Assembly: GCA_029248525.1 (NCBI GenBank)
Contig: JAQWJE010000049.1
Span: forward strand, 675,836 to 739,835
Reading direction: 5' to 3'
Source of the DNA: Candidatus Binatia bacterium
Lineage (GTDB): Bacteria; Desulfobacterota; Binatia; UBA12015
Length of the DNA: 64,000 nucleotides
Of this stretch, positions 36,401 to 44,850 are shown one piece after another. Below the pieces are notes generated by a model, which worked only from the letters and a program-made list of their open reading frames with translations, was not told the DNA's origin and searched no databases. The position numbers and the translations under genes were made by a program. Positions within the stretch are counted from its first letter, which is position 1. Each line of letters opens with the position of its first letter.

Positions 36401-37258
36401 ATTCCCCGAGGTAACCACCGCGATCCCGGCCCTGCTGAGCAGGTAATCGACATCCTCGGTAATCTGCGTTCGGGTTCCGTCATCACGGTATGCATAGACG
36501 CGCAGCGGTAACTCCATATTGAGGCCGAGCAGGTATTCGGACTCCTCGAAGTCGATATGCGTCACGCGCGCACGGACGCGGGTGAATCCGTCGGTGTTGC
36601 GGAAGCCACTTTCGGGATCGTAAGCGGAAATATTGGTAGTACCGACCCGGTTTGCGGTGACCCTTGCATCTTGCTCGTCGTTGATGGTCACCGACGCGAT
36701 CGTCGGGTCCGAGCTGCTCCACTGTACGCGACTGGTGATATCGACGTCGTAGCCGCTCTGGTACATGAGTCGTGCCGTAAAAGTCTCGGCAAGACCGACC
36801 TCGAGAGATTTTGTGGTGGGCTTGGTGCGGAGTCCGGTGATGGGACCGGCATCAACCCGAAGGTCGGCACTGCCCCTGTTGCTGTCATCGAAGTAGTAGA
36901 ACTTCGCCTGAATTTTGACCTCGCCGGGGCCTCGGGCGATGACGGTGCCGGCACTCCCCGGTTCGTTGCTCATGCGTGCAACAGAAGATCTCGAAGTGGT
37001 CCACGTGGCGAACGAAGTGATTTCGACAGAGGTATTGTCCGAATATTCTGCGAAGGCCCGATAGGCGTATTCCTGATCCGGTTCGAGGACAATATTATTC
37101 GGCTCGACGCGGATGCCGACAAGGTAGGCCGCGGAAGAGGGTGTCGAGATCGAGCCGACCCACAAGCAAACCAATGCGACGAACCAGAGGCACTCAGTCG
37201 CGCGGAGATTTCGAATCGAGGACATGGGAGATATGAGAACGCCGACTCGCCGGCTCAA
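33497..37258 (-). CDS. Large secreted Big2 (bacterial Ig-like) repeat protein
   Basis: 1253 residues. The TTG start at 37258 has gagggaatc upstream and gives an N-terminus MSRRVGVLISPMSS before the hydrophobic signal (CLWFVALVCLWVGS); ATG 37225 is the alternative without a ribosome site. The rest is about 12-13 Big2-type domains of roughly 90 residues, each with a strand like TFTARLMYQSG, a WSSSDPTIASV core and a GTT.I.AYDP end. Residues about 140-417 and 427-704 are a near-exact-length tandem duplication of three domains. No anchor or sorting signal is visible. Likely an extracellular or surface adhesive/structural protein. Confidence 0.82.
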   Translation of the reverse strand: MSRRVGVLISPMSSIRNLRATECLWFVALVCLWVGSISTPSSAAYLVGIRVEPNNIVLEPDQEYAYRAFAEYSDNTSVEITSFATWTTSRSSVARMSNEPGSAGTVIARGPGEVKIQAKFYYFDDSNRGSADLRVDAGPITGLRTKPTTKSLEVGLAETFTARLMYQSGYDVDITSRVQWSSSDPTIASVTINDEQDARVTANRVGTTNISAYDPESGFRNTDGFTRVRARVTHIDFEESEYLLGLNMELPLRVYAYRDDGTRTQITEDVDYLLSRAGIAVVTSGNENPGGIRPLRQGSVQVDAFDPERGLYASSSLGKTTIRVSGTLQRILVDPLSVRIGDSRNAHAYGQLSTGELTTDLRRVVTWQSMNTSIATIKNSGGSPGEITGHSAGTTTIVAIDPVTGISSPGLNNLEVRPPTEPPQPIIRLRTKPTTKSLEIGQEELFTARGVYASGSDTDISDRVRWSSSDPQIASVISSGPNAGWVSAHQIGTCVITAYDPETALSSTDGDTVVRAGVTHIDFEALQYVLGRDMNLPLRVYAYRTDGTRSQITDDVVFGIQGAGVVSIVEGGNDAGQITGLRAGTVTVDAFDPERGLRASDSLGSTTIRVEGVLREVLVQPLAITTGESRNARVHGLLSTGGVTSDLRRVVSWATDNSSIATVSNAVGSPGAVTGVSAGTTTLVATENSTGIASLQSNNLEVRGAIESIEIEPDSLHLGVGLRYPLRAYGKRADGSRSNITSTVVWSSTNESAISIDGDGWVQAQAVGESTVQAFHPATGLTASGSPARITVGGTVEGLEITPMRVDIGNQRKAKVRARLSDGSETDDLRPALEWRVEDPTIARVGSAENPDLDPGEVEGLSAGWTTLEARDPVNGWVTSGRRNLKIQGSIVSIAMEAPDRGLVGFGTQSTFKVRATFEDAETQNISDKCEWSTDAAAIASVTNEPPEKGIVSGHQAGRTTTIRANCSGLTASLEVVVLGGSTGLRFGNNRTRFSAYRSYRFRAYAEYANDQLVDVTREAVWVLTNEEVAEFDPQEPGKVNFLGSGTTYLVASYENGFFAIVELIVSGGVETMKFTPRKVTIRGGTGRRLRLTGTLSDGREITMTRYAELKSSDESIVRLAPTDAEPGRILTGGTTGTATITATTPTGVEATATIRVREALQSLELTARHSELQSGERGRFRVIGTYENGKRRYLTRYAHVISTDPSIIEVKEQRGSYGQMQAQRPGEVLLWATDIGTGLTSPPVTIRVTPQP
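35149..36841 (-). repeat. Tandem 287-codon duplication inside the Big2 gene
   Basis: Two consecutive units of about 861 bp encode protein blocks that align end to end. Unit 1 starts TGLRTKPTTKSLEVG and unit 2 IRLRTKPTTKSLEIG; both continue with VTHIDFE, LPLRVYAYR.DGTR and DAFDPERGL. A third, degenerate copy of part of the unit follows (IESIEIEPDSLHLGVGLRYP). The divergence between units suggests an old duplication. Confidence 0.75.
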
Positions 37259-37466
37259 GATTCCCTCGAGCGGAAAATGCGTCGAACAACAAGACTTAAG
37301 TGTGTCATTTCAGGGTTTGGGAGGGAAGTTTAAAAATCGCTACATAGCCCCGATTTTGCACGGGCGGACGTGCTTCTGCGGAGCTGCCACAACTTTTCTC
37401 AGCGCAAAAGGCCCAGCGAATGCGGGGTATGCAATTTCGCAAGATCCGCGATAGAAGCCGAAGGCG

Positions 37467-38630
37467 ATGGAGATGCGTTTTTCGGAGGCTGCAGAGGCAT
37501 TTCGGGGTGAATTGCGGTCCTGGCTTCGGGATAATATCCCGGCCGGGTTTGGTACCGACAGTTGGCCTGAACCGGTTTCTCTGGCCGAGGAATTTTCCTT
37601 CCTGCGGGAATGGCAGGGGCGTCTGGCGCGCGAGCGATGGGTGGGCGTCCACTGGCCCGAGTCGCATGGCGGTCGCGGGGCGACCGCCGAGGAGAACTAT
37701 ATTTTCCAGGAGGAGATGGCCGCGGCGCGCGCGCCGGAAGTGATCAACCGCATCGGGGTCAATCTGGTCGGCCCTTCCTTGATGGCCCACGGAACCGATC
37801 GGCAACGAGAGCAGTACCTCCGCCGAATCCTTACCGCTGAAGATATCTGGTGCCAATTATTCTCGGAGCCGGGCGCGGGGTCGGATCTGACGGGACTGAC
37901 GACTCGCATCGAAGAAGACGGGGATGCATTCGTGGTGAGCGGTCAGAAAGTCTGGACCAGTTGGGCCCAATACGCGGATTACGGCATCTTGCTCGGGCGC
38001 TCGGACCCTGCCGCATCGAAGTCTCGCGGAATCTCGTACCTGATCGTACCGATGCGGAGTCCGGGGATCGAAGTGCGACCGCTGCGCCAAATGACCGGAT
38101 CGACCGAGTTCAACGAAGTCTTCCTCGATCAAGTGCGTGTGCCCCGCGAGAACCTTGTGGGGATGCCGGGTGAAGGCTGGCGCATTGCACAGACCACGCT
38201 GGCTCATGAGCGGGGAACGTCCCCGCGACAGTTGGTGATTCATCGCATGTTGCTGGATGATTTATTGCGTCTTGCCGCGGAGCGGGGCGTGGACGCGCAG
38301 ATGCGACAGAAGTTGGCGCAGGCGAAAATCGAGGTCGAGATCGCTAAATTCAACAACTGGCGGACCCTCACGCGGCTGACGCGAGGCGAGGAGTTGGGGC
38401 CCGAGTCTTCCTTTATCAAGTTGTATTGGAGCGAGATGAGTCAACGCATGCACGAGACCATGATGGAATTATTGGGTCCCGCAGGCCTGCTGGACGGGGG
38501 GCCGCACGCGGTGGCGCAGGGCCGTTTATTGAGGTCCTGGATGTACTATCGCGCGGCCTCGATCTTTGCTGGTACCAGCGAGATCCAGCGGAATATCATC
38601 GCCCAGCGGGCGTTGGGCATGCCCCGATGA
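37467..38630 (+). CDS. Acyl-CoA dehydrogenase
   Basis: FAD enzyme that introduces a 2,3-double bond into an acyl-CoA; cytoplasmic, 387 residues. The family segments are clear: LFSEPGAGSDLTGL (FAD/substrate loop), VSGQKVWTSWAQYADYG, and near the C-terminus IFAGTSEIQRNIIAQRALG. The chain-length or branched specificity cannot be read. Its TGA overlaps the ATG of a CaiB-type CoA-transferase, suggesting a pathway in which an acid is activated by CoA transfer and then dehydrogenated. A second start at 37473 is possible. Confidence 0.93.
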   Translation: MEMRFSEAAEAFRGELRSWLRDNIPAGFGTDSWPEPVSLAEEFSFLREWQGRLARERWVGVHWPESHGGRGATAEENYIFQEEMAAARAPEVINRIGVNLVGPSLMAHGTDRQREQYLRRILTAEDIWCQLFSEPGAGSDLTGLTTRIEEDGDAFVVSGQKVWTSWAQYADYGILLGRSDPAASKSRGISYLIVPMRSPGIEVRPLRQMTGSTEFNEVFLDQVRVPRENLVGMPGEGWRIAQTTLAHERGTSPRQLVIHRMLLDDLLRLAAERGVDAQMRQKLAQAKIEVEIAKFNNWRTLTRLTRGEELGPESSFIKLYWSEMSQRMHETMMELLGPAGLLDGGPHAVAQGRLLRSWMYYRAASIFAGTSEIQRNIIAQRALGMPR

Positions 38631-39829
38631 GCAAGGGCACAGGCCCACTGGCCGGGCTCCGTGTCCTCGATATCGGAACCCGTATCGCAGCCCCGTTTGC
38701 GGCCGGCCTTCTGGCAGATTTCGGGGCCGAGGTCGTCAAGATTGAAAATCCTCGTGGTGGAGATTTCATGCGCGCGATCGGCCCGTTTTCCGAGGATTAC
38801 TCGCTCTGGTGGGCAGTCGAGGGCCGTGGGCGCAAGTCGATCACGCTGGACCTGCGTCAGGCGGAAGGCCAGGAACTTTTTCGTCGCCTGGTCCCTCATT
38901 TTGATGTGGTTGTCGAGAATTTCCGCCCCGGCACCTTGGAGAAGTGGAATATCGGTCCGGACGTGCTGGATAAAATTCATCCAGGTCTGATTCTTTCGCG
39001 GGTCAGCGTATACGGGCAAACCGGTCCCTATCGCGATCGGCCAGGCCTGGATCGGAACGGGATTGCGATGGGTGGTCTTTTGCATTTGACGGGTGAGGCC
39101 GACCGGCCGCCAGTTCGTCCCGGGATCGTACTTTCGGATTATCTCACCGGCGTTTTCAACGCCTTCTCGATTCTGGTTGCCCTGTTCGAGCGAGACCGGG
39201 CCAGCGGCAAGGGACAGACAATTGATCTATCGCTCTACGGATCGGTGTTGCGGATTCTCGAGCATACAATTGCCGCGCATGATCGATTGGGTGTGGTTCG
39301 TGGACGCCACGGGAATCGGGTGCCCAATTCGGCCCCGCTGGATAATTGGCAGACGCTCGACGGGGTCTACATCAGTCTGGTTGCGGCAGGCGATGGTCTT
39401 TTCCCCCGACTCGCGAAGTTGATCGACCGCGAGGACCTTCTGACCGACTCGCGTTTTGCCACCGCTCGCGCACGAGTAGAGAACACGGATGCGATCAACA
39501 GGGTTGTCGCGGAATGGTGTCGTACCCATACCGCGGCCGAGATCGAATCGTTGGCAGTTGCTGGCGACGTTCCTTTTGCGCGGGCCTTTACAGCAGAGGA
39601 TATTGCGCAGGATCCGCATATCGCCGCGCGCGGTGATCTGGCGGAAGTCGAAGACCCGGTAGCCGGCCGCATTCGGATGCAGGGTGTTTATCCACGGATG
39701 AGCCGTACGCCCGGCAAGGTTGCCGGCCCGGCGCCGGAGTTGGGTCAACACAATGCCGAGGTCTATGGCGACCTTCTCGGTTTGGGCGAGGAAGAAATTT
39801 CTGCCCTGAAAGATTCAGGCATTCTCTAG
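38627..39829 (+). CDS. CaiB/BaiF-type (family III) CoA-transferase
   Basis: Transfers CoA between carboxylic acids; cytoplasmic dimer, about 400 residues from ATG 38627, which overlaps the dehydrogenase stop (ATGA). Family motifs include LAGLRVLDIGTRIAAPF, LLADFGAEVVKIE, DLRQAEGQELFRRL, VVENFRPGTLEKW and GLDRNGIAMGGLLHLTG, the region of the catalytic Asp. Substrate unknown; partner of the upstream acyl-CoA dehydrogenase. The 67 residues upstream in the same frame are antisense-like and excluded. Confidence 0.92.
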   Translation: MSKGTGPLAGLRVLDIGTRIAAPFAAGLLADFGAEVVKIENPRGGDFMRAIGPFSEDYSLWWAVEGRGRKSITLDLRQAEGQELFRRLVPHFDVVVENFRPGTLEKWNIGPDVLDKIHPGLILSRVSVYGQTGPYRDRPGLDRNGIAMGGLLHLTGEADRPPVRPGIVLSDYLTGVFNAFSILVALFERDRASGKGQTIDLSLYGSVLRILEHTIAAHDRLGVVRGRHGNRVPNSAPLDNWQTLDGVYISLVAAGDGLFPRLAKLIDREDLLTDSRFATARARVENTDAINRVVAEWCRTHTAAEIESLAVAGDVPFARAFTAEDIAQDPHIAARGDLAEVEDPVAGRIRMQGVYPRMSRTPGKVAGPAPELGQHNAEVYGDLLGLGEEEISALKDSGIL

Positions 39830-39853
39830 CGGTCGTTGCCCGCCTGGCAGGAG

Positions 39854-40711
39854 CTAACGGTAGTCCTGCAGGATCTCCGCGCCGCGCATTTCATGTGCTT
39901 CAATGAAAGGCCGCAAAGCCTTGAGTGCCTGCGGCTGGCTCCAATGTGGAATGCGCGGGTAGAGGTGGTGAATTGCATGGTGCGTCATGGACTGCACGGC
40001 GAAGCGCGGGACCATCGGGAGCCGCCAGAAGCGAGCCAGCTGATAGCGCTCCTGTTGGTCTGCCGGGTGATGCGGCATCCAGGCGAAAAAGACCGTCGTG
40101 TAGCTCAGTGCAATTCTGGACGGCAGCCACCACAGAAAAAATGTTGGCAGTGGCCAGGCCACCGCGCAGATCAGCATGAGCAGTGAGAATAATTTCTTGA
40201 CCGGAAGGGAGGCGGCGAGGTCCTGAGCAAACACAGGATCCTCGTTCATATGGAGCTCGAGGATCTCTTGCGGCGGGTCGCGATGGACCCCGCGTGCGGC
40301 ATGCCACCAATGCGGACCGGAGTAGTGATAGTCCGTGTCGCGATCGGGATCATTGGTGAAGGCATGATGCCGCATATGAGTGGCCTGCGCGAAGCGGTAG
40401 GGATAGCACAGGTTGCTCAGACTGACGTGTCCCACCAATTCATTCAGCCATTTCAGCCTTTCGTTCTTGCCCGCGATGTTTCCATGCTGGGCCTCGTGCG
40501 AAGGCAGGTAGGCAAAGCAGCAGCAGACCAGAGCGATCGGGAATCCGGCCCAGAGAGGTAGTGCACCTTGAATTCCGGCGACGAAGACCGCCAGCCATAA
40601 GGTGAACTGCCCCAGTCCGATCAGAACCATCTCCCACTGGAAGCGGCCGATGAATTGTCGCGCGATGCGCCTCTCGGCCGCGATGGTGACGTCGAGATCC
40701 GACGAGTTCAT
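39854..40711 (-). CDS. Membrane fatty acid desaturase-like protein
   Basis: Di-iron membrane oxygenase family, 285 residues. Three His boxes: HEAQH (His72/His76), HMRHH (His112/115/116) and HHAIHH (His245/248/249), with about four membrane helices between them. It may desaturate or hydroxylate acyl chains or a related hydrophobic substrate such as a carotenoid. The start at 40711 has aaagggg six bases upstream and overlaps the TGA of the preceding small gene (ATGA). It is convergent with the CoA-transferase gene. Confidence 0.87.
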   Translation of the reverse strand: MNSSDLDVTIAAERRIARQFIGRFQWEMVLIGLGQFTLWLAVFVAGIQGALPLWAGFPIALVCCCFAYLPSHEAQHGNIAGKNERLKWLNELVGHVSLSNLCYPYRFAQATHMRHHAFTNDPDRDTDYHYSGPHWWHAARGVHRDPPQEILELHMNEDPVFAQDLAASLPVKKLFSLLMLICAVAWPLPTFFLWWLPSRIALSYTTVFFAWMPHHPADQQERYQLARFWRLPMVPRFAVQSMTHHAIHHLYPRIPHWSQPQALKALRPFIEAHEMRGAEILQDYR

Positions 40712-40911
40712 AGCCACCCCTTTCGATGCCGCGCGATCAATCCGGCGGCAAGACCAAGCGAGCCTCCGATGGCCTGCGCGGTCATCGGTTTCAGGTCGGG
40801 AAAGGCCTCCTGAAGGAAAGCACCGCCGACGCTGCCCCAAAACACGAGACCGAAGACGGGCTTTCCCCAACTGTTTACGAGTGCAAACGCACGCTTTGGC
40901 CACTCATCCAT
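40708..40911 (-). CDS. Small membrane protein coupled to the desaturase
   Basis: 67 residues from ATG 40911 (aagggttcgcaac upstream). It has a hydrophobic segment PVFGLVFWGSVGGAFL and a second Gly-rich segment AIGGSLGLAAGLIA, with a basic tail RHRKGWL. The stop codon overlaps the desaturase start (ATGA), so the two are translationally coupled; it could be a small partner or electron-transfer anchor, but no cofactor motif is visible. Longer upstream starts (to 41040) would overlap the divergent gene. Confidence 0.65.
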   Translation of the reverse strand: MDEWPKRAFALVNSWGKPVFGLVFWGSVGGAFLQEAFPDLKPMTAQAIGGSLGLAAGLIARHRKGWL

Positions 40912-41029
40912 GTTGCGAACCCTTCCCACCAGCCTGTGGCCGATTCTTGCGATTAGCGAAGCTGTTTTCAAGCAGAATTCTTCGCGGTCGGCGGATGGAA
41001 ATCGAGGCGCGGACGGGTACTGTGCTGGC

Positions 41030-41707
41030 GTGTCCACCACTCGGCAAATTCGGCTGGCGCCATGGGCCGTCTGGGTCCTGCTGGCTCTGGCTTTTGCGCT
41101 CGGTTACTGGGTCCACCTGCAAGCCTCGTTCGACCTTTCCCTGGATGGCTTGCGGGTGTGGATTCAGAGCTGGGGCCGCTGGGCTCCCCTGCTATTCGTA
41201 ACGGTCCTGACCTTCCGACAATTTCTGCTGCTTCCGTCGCTGGTATTGCTCACCGTGGGGGGGCTTGGTTTTGGCGTCTTTTGGGGCACAATCCTCGGTG
41301 CCGTGGGATTGTTTTTCTCCGGAATTGTCACCTTCGCGCTGGGTCGTGGTTTGGGCGGAGAGCGTATGCGCCGAAAAATAAAGGAACGCTACCCCGAGAT
41401 GGAGGCCCGCGTTGAGGCTCTGGGTCCCTTTCTGGTTCTGGTCGTCATGGCTTATCCCGGGGGCCCGATGACGGCGGTTTTTTGGGCTTCGGGACTGACG
41501 ACGATGGGCTTTTTGCCATTTGCCGCGGCGGTTCTGGCGGGCGGCGTCGTGCGCTCCTTCCTTTATTCCTTGTTCGGATCCACCCTGATCGAGGGTTTCT
41601 CCGCACAGTTTTTATGGATTTCTCTGGTGATGGCCGCCGTTTTTCTGCTGCCACTCTGCTTTGCCCGTGTCCGACAACTTCTTGGCTTAAGTCGGTTGCG
41701 GGACTAA
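41030..41707 (+). CDS. VTT/TVP38-DedA type membrane protein
   Basis: Polytopic inner-membrane protein, about 225 residues from GTG 41030. Family-like segments are the re-entrant LVLLTVGGLGFGVFWGT and VVMAYPGGPMTAVFWASG. These proteins are implicated in lipid scrambling or membrane homeostasis (TMEM64/DedA superfamily). The frame continues upstream to 40910, but that stretch is polar and faces the divergent small gene, so the GTG before the first helix (PWAVWVLLALAFALGYW) is preferred; its ribosome site is weak. Confidence 0.72.
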   Translation: MSTTRQIRLAPWAVWVLLALAFALGYWVHLQASFDLSLDGLRVWIQSWGRWAPLLFVTVLTFRQFLLLPSLVLLTVGGLGFGVFWGTILGAVGLFFSGIVTFALGRGLGGERMRRKIKERYPEMEARVEALGPFLVLVVMAYPGGPMTAVFWASGLTTMGFLPFAAAVLAGGVVRSFLYSLFGSTLIEGFSAQFLWISLVMAAVFLLPLCFARVRQLLGLSRLRD

Positions 41708-41846
41708 AAATGAGAAGATTCCTATCGTTTTCGGCAATCTAGCCGATGAAACGAGTGGCGAGTTCGATTTTGGTGATTTCGCATGCTCCGGATCTCCGCT
41801 AGATACGCGGTCGGCGACGGCGTACATTTTTCATGAGGAGGTTCAG

Positions 41847-42476
41847 ATGAGGATCCTGGTATTTGGTGCACACCCTGACGACATGGAAGTCGGCATGGGC
41901 GGCACGATCGCCAAGCACGCCAACTTTGGCGATTCCGTAGCCATGGTTGTCGGCACGGTGCCCTCGATGAACGACGTCCGGCGTGAGGAAGCGCGGGCCG
42001 GGGCCGATGTGCTTGGCGGGGAACTGCGTTTCCTGGATATCGAGTCCGAGGAGTTCGAGTACAATCGGGCTCTTGTCGGTCAGATTGATGCCATTTTGAA
42101 AGATGTTCGTCCCGACATGATCTACACCCAATGGGATCAGGACTCCCATCAGGACCACAACAATCTGTCCCGGGGTGTCATATCGGCCTGCCGGAAGAAT
42201 CAATGCTCGCTCTATATGTACGAGCAGACGATCCCGGGCGGCATCGTGCCGGGAGGCTTCAATCCCCAGTCCTATGTCGATATCTCCGATACGATCGATC
42301 AGAAGTCCGACAGCGTATTGGCGCATGCGTCGCAGGTGAAAGTGCATGGGGATCTCTGGGTGGAAGGGGTGAAGGGTCGCTGTGCTTATCGCGGCTATCA
42401 GATTCACGTGGCCTACGCCGAGGCCTTCCAGGTGGTCAAGGAAATCAACGGCTGCTTTTCGGATCGTGCGCGCTGA
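41847..42476 (+). CDS. PIG-L/LmbE-family deacetylase
   Basis: Zinc-dependent N-acetyl-sugar deacetylase family, cytoplasmic, 209 residues. The zinc/catalytic motif GAHPDDMEVGMGG holds His9, Asp11 and Asp12, and SHQDHNN supplies the third zinc ligand. Related enzymes (BshB, MshB, LpxC-unrelated GlcNAc deacetylases) act on GlcNAc conjugates; the substrate here is unknown. A strong ribosome site (gaggaggttcag) fixes the start. It is monocistronic-looking, with about 140 bp upstream. Confidence 0.88.
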   Translation: MRILVFGAHPDDMEVGMGGTIAKHANFGDSVAMVVGTVPSMNDVRREEARAGADVLGGELRFLDIESEEFEYNRALVGQIDAILKDVRPDMIYTQWDQDSHQDHNNLSRGVISACRKNQCSLYMYEQTIPGGIVPGGFNPQSYVDISDTIDQKSDSVLAHASQVKVHGDLWVEGVKGRCAYRGYQIHVAYAEAFQVVKEINGCFSDRAR

Positions 42477-42538
42477 GACCGGCCTGTTTGTCGTAAAAGT
42501 CGTTGGCTGCCGTCACTCGAAGAGCGTAGACTTTTCCT

Positions 42539-44842
42539 GTGGGGCGTTGTCAGGATAAAAACCCGACCGGCAGGATATCTTTCGGGAGCCTTGTTTTCTG
42601 GTTGGCCCTCATGGTGCTGGCTTCCGGATGCGGCTTTCCCCTGATCTTCGGCTCGGGTCGATCGGCTGAACCCGTTGGTGTTGCTCGAACTCATGCCTTG
42701 CTTCTGAACGGAGGCGGGAGCAAATCCATCAACTACGCCTCTCATCTCCAACATCTCAAAGGGGTGTTGGCGGTGCTGGAGACCTCGGGAGTGCCTCCAG
42801 GGGACATCACAATTTTTTCCAGCGATGGCGAAGATCCAAGCCGGGATCTGGCGACGCGAGGTCCGAGTTTGGTGGTCGGCCCAACCCACGGCCTCTTTCG
42901 CCGCAATCCGATTCGCTACCGGAATACGAAAATTCCCGGGTATGTCCTTCGCCCGGCAACCAAAGCCGGACTGGCATCCTATTTCAGAGAAGATGCCAGT
43001 CGCTTCCCTCCGGGCTCCACGCTTTTCCTCTACGTCACCGACCACGGAACCGACGGGGACGATGGTCCACGTTCCAACCGGATCTCGTTATGGGGCGAGA
43101 GCCTTTCCGTCACCGACCTCGAGTCGATGCTGGCGGAGCTTCCGCCAGATATCCGGGTGGTTATGGTGATGTCGCAATGTTTTTCGGGCGGCTTTGCCTT
43201 TATCGATATCTCTCGTGGCCCGGGCTCGGAAACTTGCGGCTACTTTTCGACGACGGCCGACCGTCTTGCATACGGATGCTACCCCGAGCATCGCGGCGAT
43301 GCGGGTGTCGGCCATTCGATGCGCTTTCTCGAAGGTTTGCGCGCGGGATTGCGATTCCCCCAAACTCACGATCTGGTTCTCGAAACCGACCGTACCCCGG
43401 ATGTTCCCTTGCGGACCTCGGATGTGCGCTACGGAACCCTGCTGCAAGAAGCGGCGATGGCGCGAGGCCAGGACGAAATCGTTTTGGTCGATGAGCTTCT
43501 GGCGCAGGCATGGCAAAATCCGGTGGCTTACGAGCCCTTGATTCGTGAGTTGGACCGAGTCGGCGTATCCTTCGGGGTGGCGAGTCCCCGATCGCTGGCG
43601 GAGCTTCGCGAGCGTATGGAGGTTCTGCCCGTTGTCAGTGGGCGCTTGAGCAAGCATTCCGAGGCATGGGACGAGGCACGCGAGGACGCGGAACGAGCCC
43701 TCCTGCAACGGTTCGGTCTGGAGCACCCGGACATCTACGCCCGTCTGGAATCCGGAAAGTCTCTCAAGCGAGCCGGCCGCCGAGCGCTCCGGGCGGATTT
43801 CAATGCCGTATTCCCCGGCTGGTTAAAAACAGCAGGGTCCAATCGACGTATGAGCTCGCTGGCGTCGCGGTCGCGAATTGCGCGAAATATTGCCAGCCGG
43901 ATGGCCGTCCGGGAGGCCGTGTTACTGCGGTTCGAAGCCCTTCTCGTTCGGGTGGCCGCGCAAGAGTACCTGGCTCGCTACGGCACGAAAGCCGAGAAGG
44001 CCGAGTTTGCCTCTTTGCTTGCCTGTGAAGATTTCGCCCTGCCGATTCCTGTTGGAGACCTGCGAGCGATACCCGAGCGCAAGGCTTACCCCTCCTACGA
44101 GGGGGATATCGAGAGGGCACGCAGAGTCCTCCCAGCGTGGATGGGGATTCAATTCCGACCGGCCGAGAAAGCCACAAAAGAGCGGTTCGATTTGCCGGCC
44201 GGGACCGTGCAGGTTCGGCACGTCTATCCCGAATCGCCCGCGGGTGCGGCGGGCCTGGTGGTCGGAGATCTGATCCTCGGTCCGCCCGGGAAGCCTTTTG
44301 AGGAGCCGCGCCAGATTCGCGAGTGGACGATGTTTCAGATGGCTGGCGTGGAGCGGCGATTGTCCGTCCTTCGCGACGGCGAACCAATCGAAATTCTTCT
44401 CGTACCGGGCGAGCATCCCGGCGCCTTTCCCTCCCTCCCGCAACCGCCTGTCGTCGGGGGGGCGGCTCCGTCGTTTTCGCTGGAGCCCTACCGGGGCGAT
44501 TTGCCGGAAGTCTGGTCCGGCGCGGGCAAGCACCTCCTGTTTTTCTGGGCCACCTGGTGTGCCCCCTGCAAGGCGGCGTTGCCGGAGTTGATGGCCTGGT
44601 CGGAGCGCACCGGGATCCCCATTGTGGCGATTACGGATGAGTCTGCCGAACGTCTCGATTCCTTTTTTACCGAGGTTGACGGAGGCTACCCCGCGATTAT
44701 CGCCAGAGACCCCCTGCGCCAGGCAACGCTCGCTTTCGGCATCAGTGGCACGCCGACATTCGTTTTGCTCGATGATGCAGGGCGTGTCGAGGCTTTCGCG
44801 ACTGGATACGCGGCCAATCGGCCGTGGCCGCTGCCGGAGTAA
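42539..44842 (+). CDS. Clan-CD peptidase-like / PDZ / thioredoxin-domain lipoprotein
   Basis: 767 residues from GTG 42539. Lipobox VLASGC (lipid Cys31). Residues 50-270 look like a caspase/legumain (clan CD) fold: strand THALLLNGGGSKS, catalytic-type His169 in YVTDHGTDGDDG and Cys214 in VMSQCFSGGFAF. Residues 300-530 are helical and charged with no named domain. Residues about 535-625 form a PDZ domain (VRHVYPESPAGAAGLVVGD). Residues 640-767 are a TlpA-like thioredoxin with WCAPC (Cys674/677) and cis-Pro739 (GTPT). I know of no named family with this order; the likely location is the periplasmic face. Function unknown; each half keeps its catalytic residues. Confidence 0.8.
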   Translation: MGRCQDKNPTGRISFGSLVFWLALMVLASGCGFPLIFGSGRSAEPVGVARTHALLLNGGGSKSINYASHLQHLKGVLAVLETSGVPPGDITIFSSDGEDPSRDLATRGPSLVVGPTHGLFRRNPIRYRNTKIPGYVLRPATKAGLASYFREDASRFPPGSTLFLYVTDHGTDGDDGPRSNRISLWGESLSVTDLESMLAELPPDIRVVMVMSQCFSGGFAFIDISRGPGSETCGYFSTTADRLAYGCYPEHRGDAGVGHSMRFLEGLRAGLRFPQTHDLVLETDRTPDVPLRTSDVRYGTLLQEAAMARGQDEIVLVDELLAQAWQNPVAYEPLIRELDRVGVSFGVASPRSLAELRERMEVLPVVSGRLSKHSEAWDEAREDAERALLQRFGLEHPDIYARLESGKSLKRAGRRALRADFNAVFPGWLKTAGSNRRMSSLASRSRIARNIASRMAVREAVLLRFEALLVRVAAQEYLARYGTKAEKAEFASLLACEDFALPIPVGDLRAIPERKAYPSYEGDIERARRVLPAWMGIQFRPAEKATKERFDLPAGTVQVRHVYPESPAGAAGLVVGDLILGPPGKPFEEPRQIREWTMFQMAGVERRLSVLRDGEPIEILLVPGEHPGAFPSLPQPPVVGGAAPSFSLEPYRGDLPEVWSGAGKHLLFFWATWCAPCKAALPELMAWSERTGIPIVAITDESAERLDSFFTEVDGGYPAIIARDPLRQATLAFGISGTPTFVLLDDAGRVEAFATGYAANRPWPLPE

Positions 44843-44850
44843 TCGATCTG

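Noticed and set aside
35108-36511. 467-codon plus-strand frame in the Big2 gene
   Set aside because: Antisense shadow of the repeat gene; its apparent internal repeats merely reflect the tandem Big2 unit.
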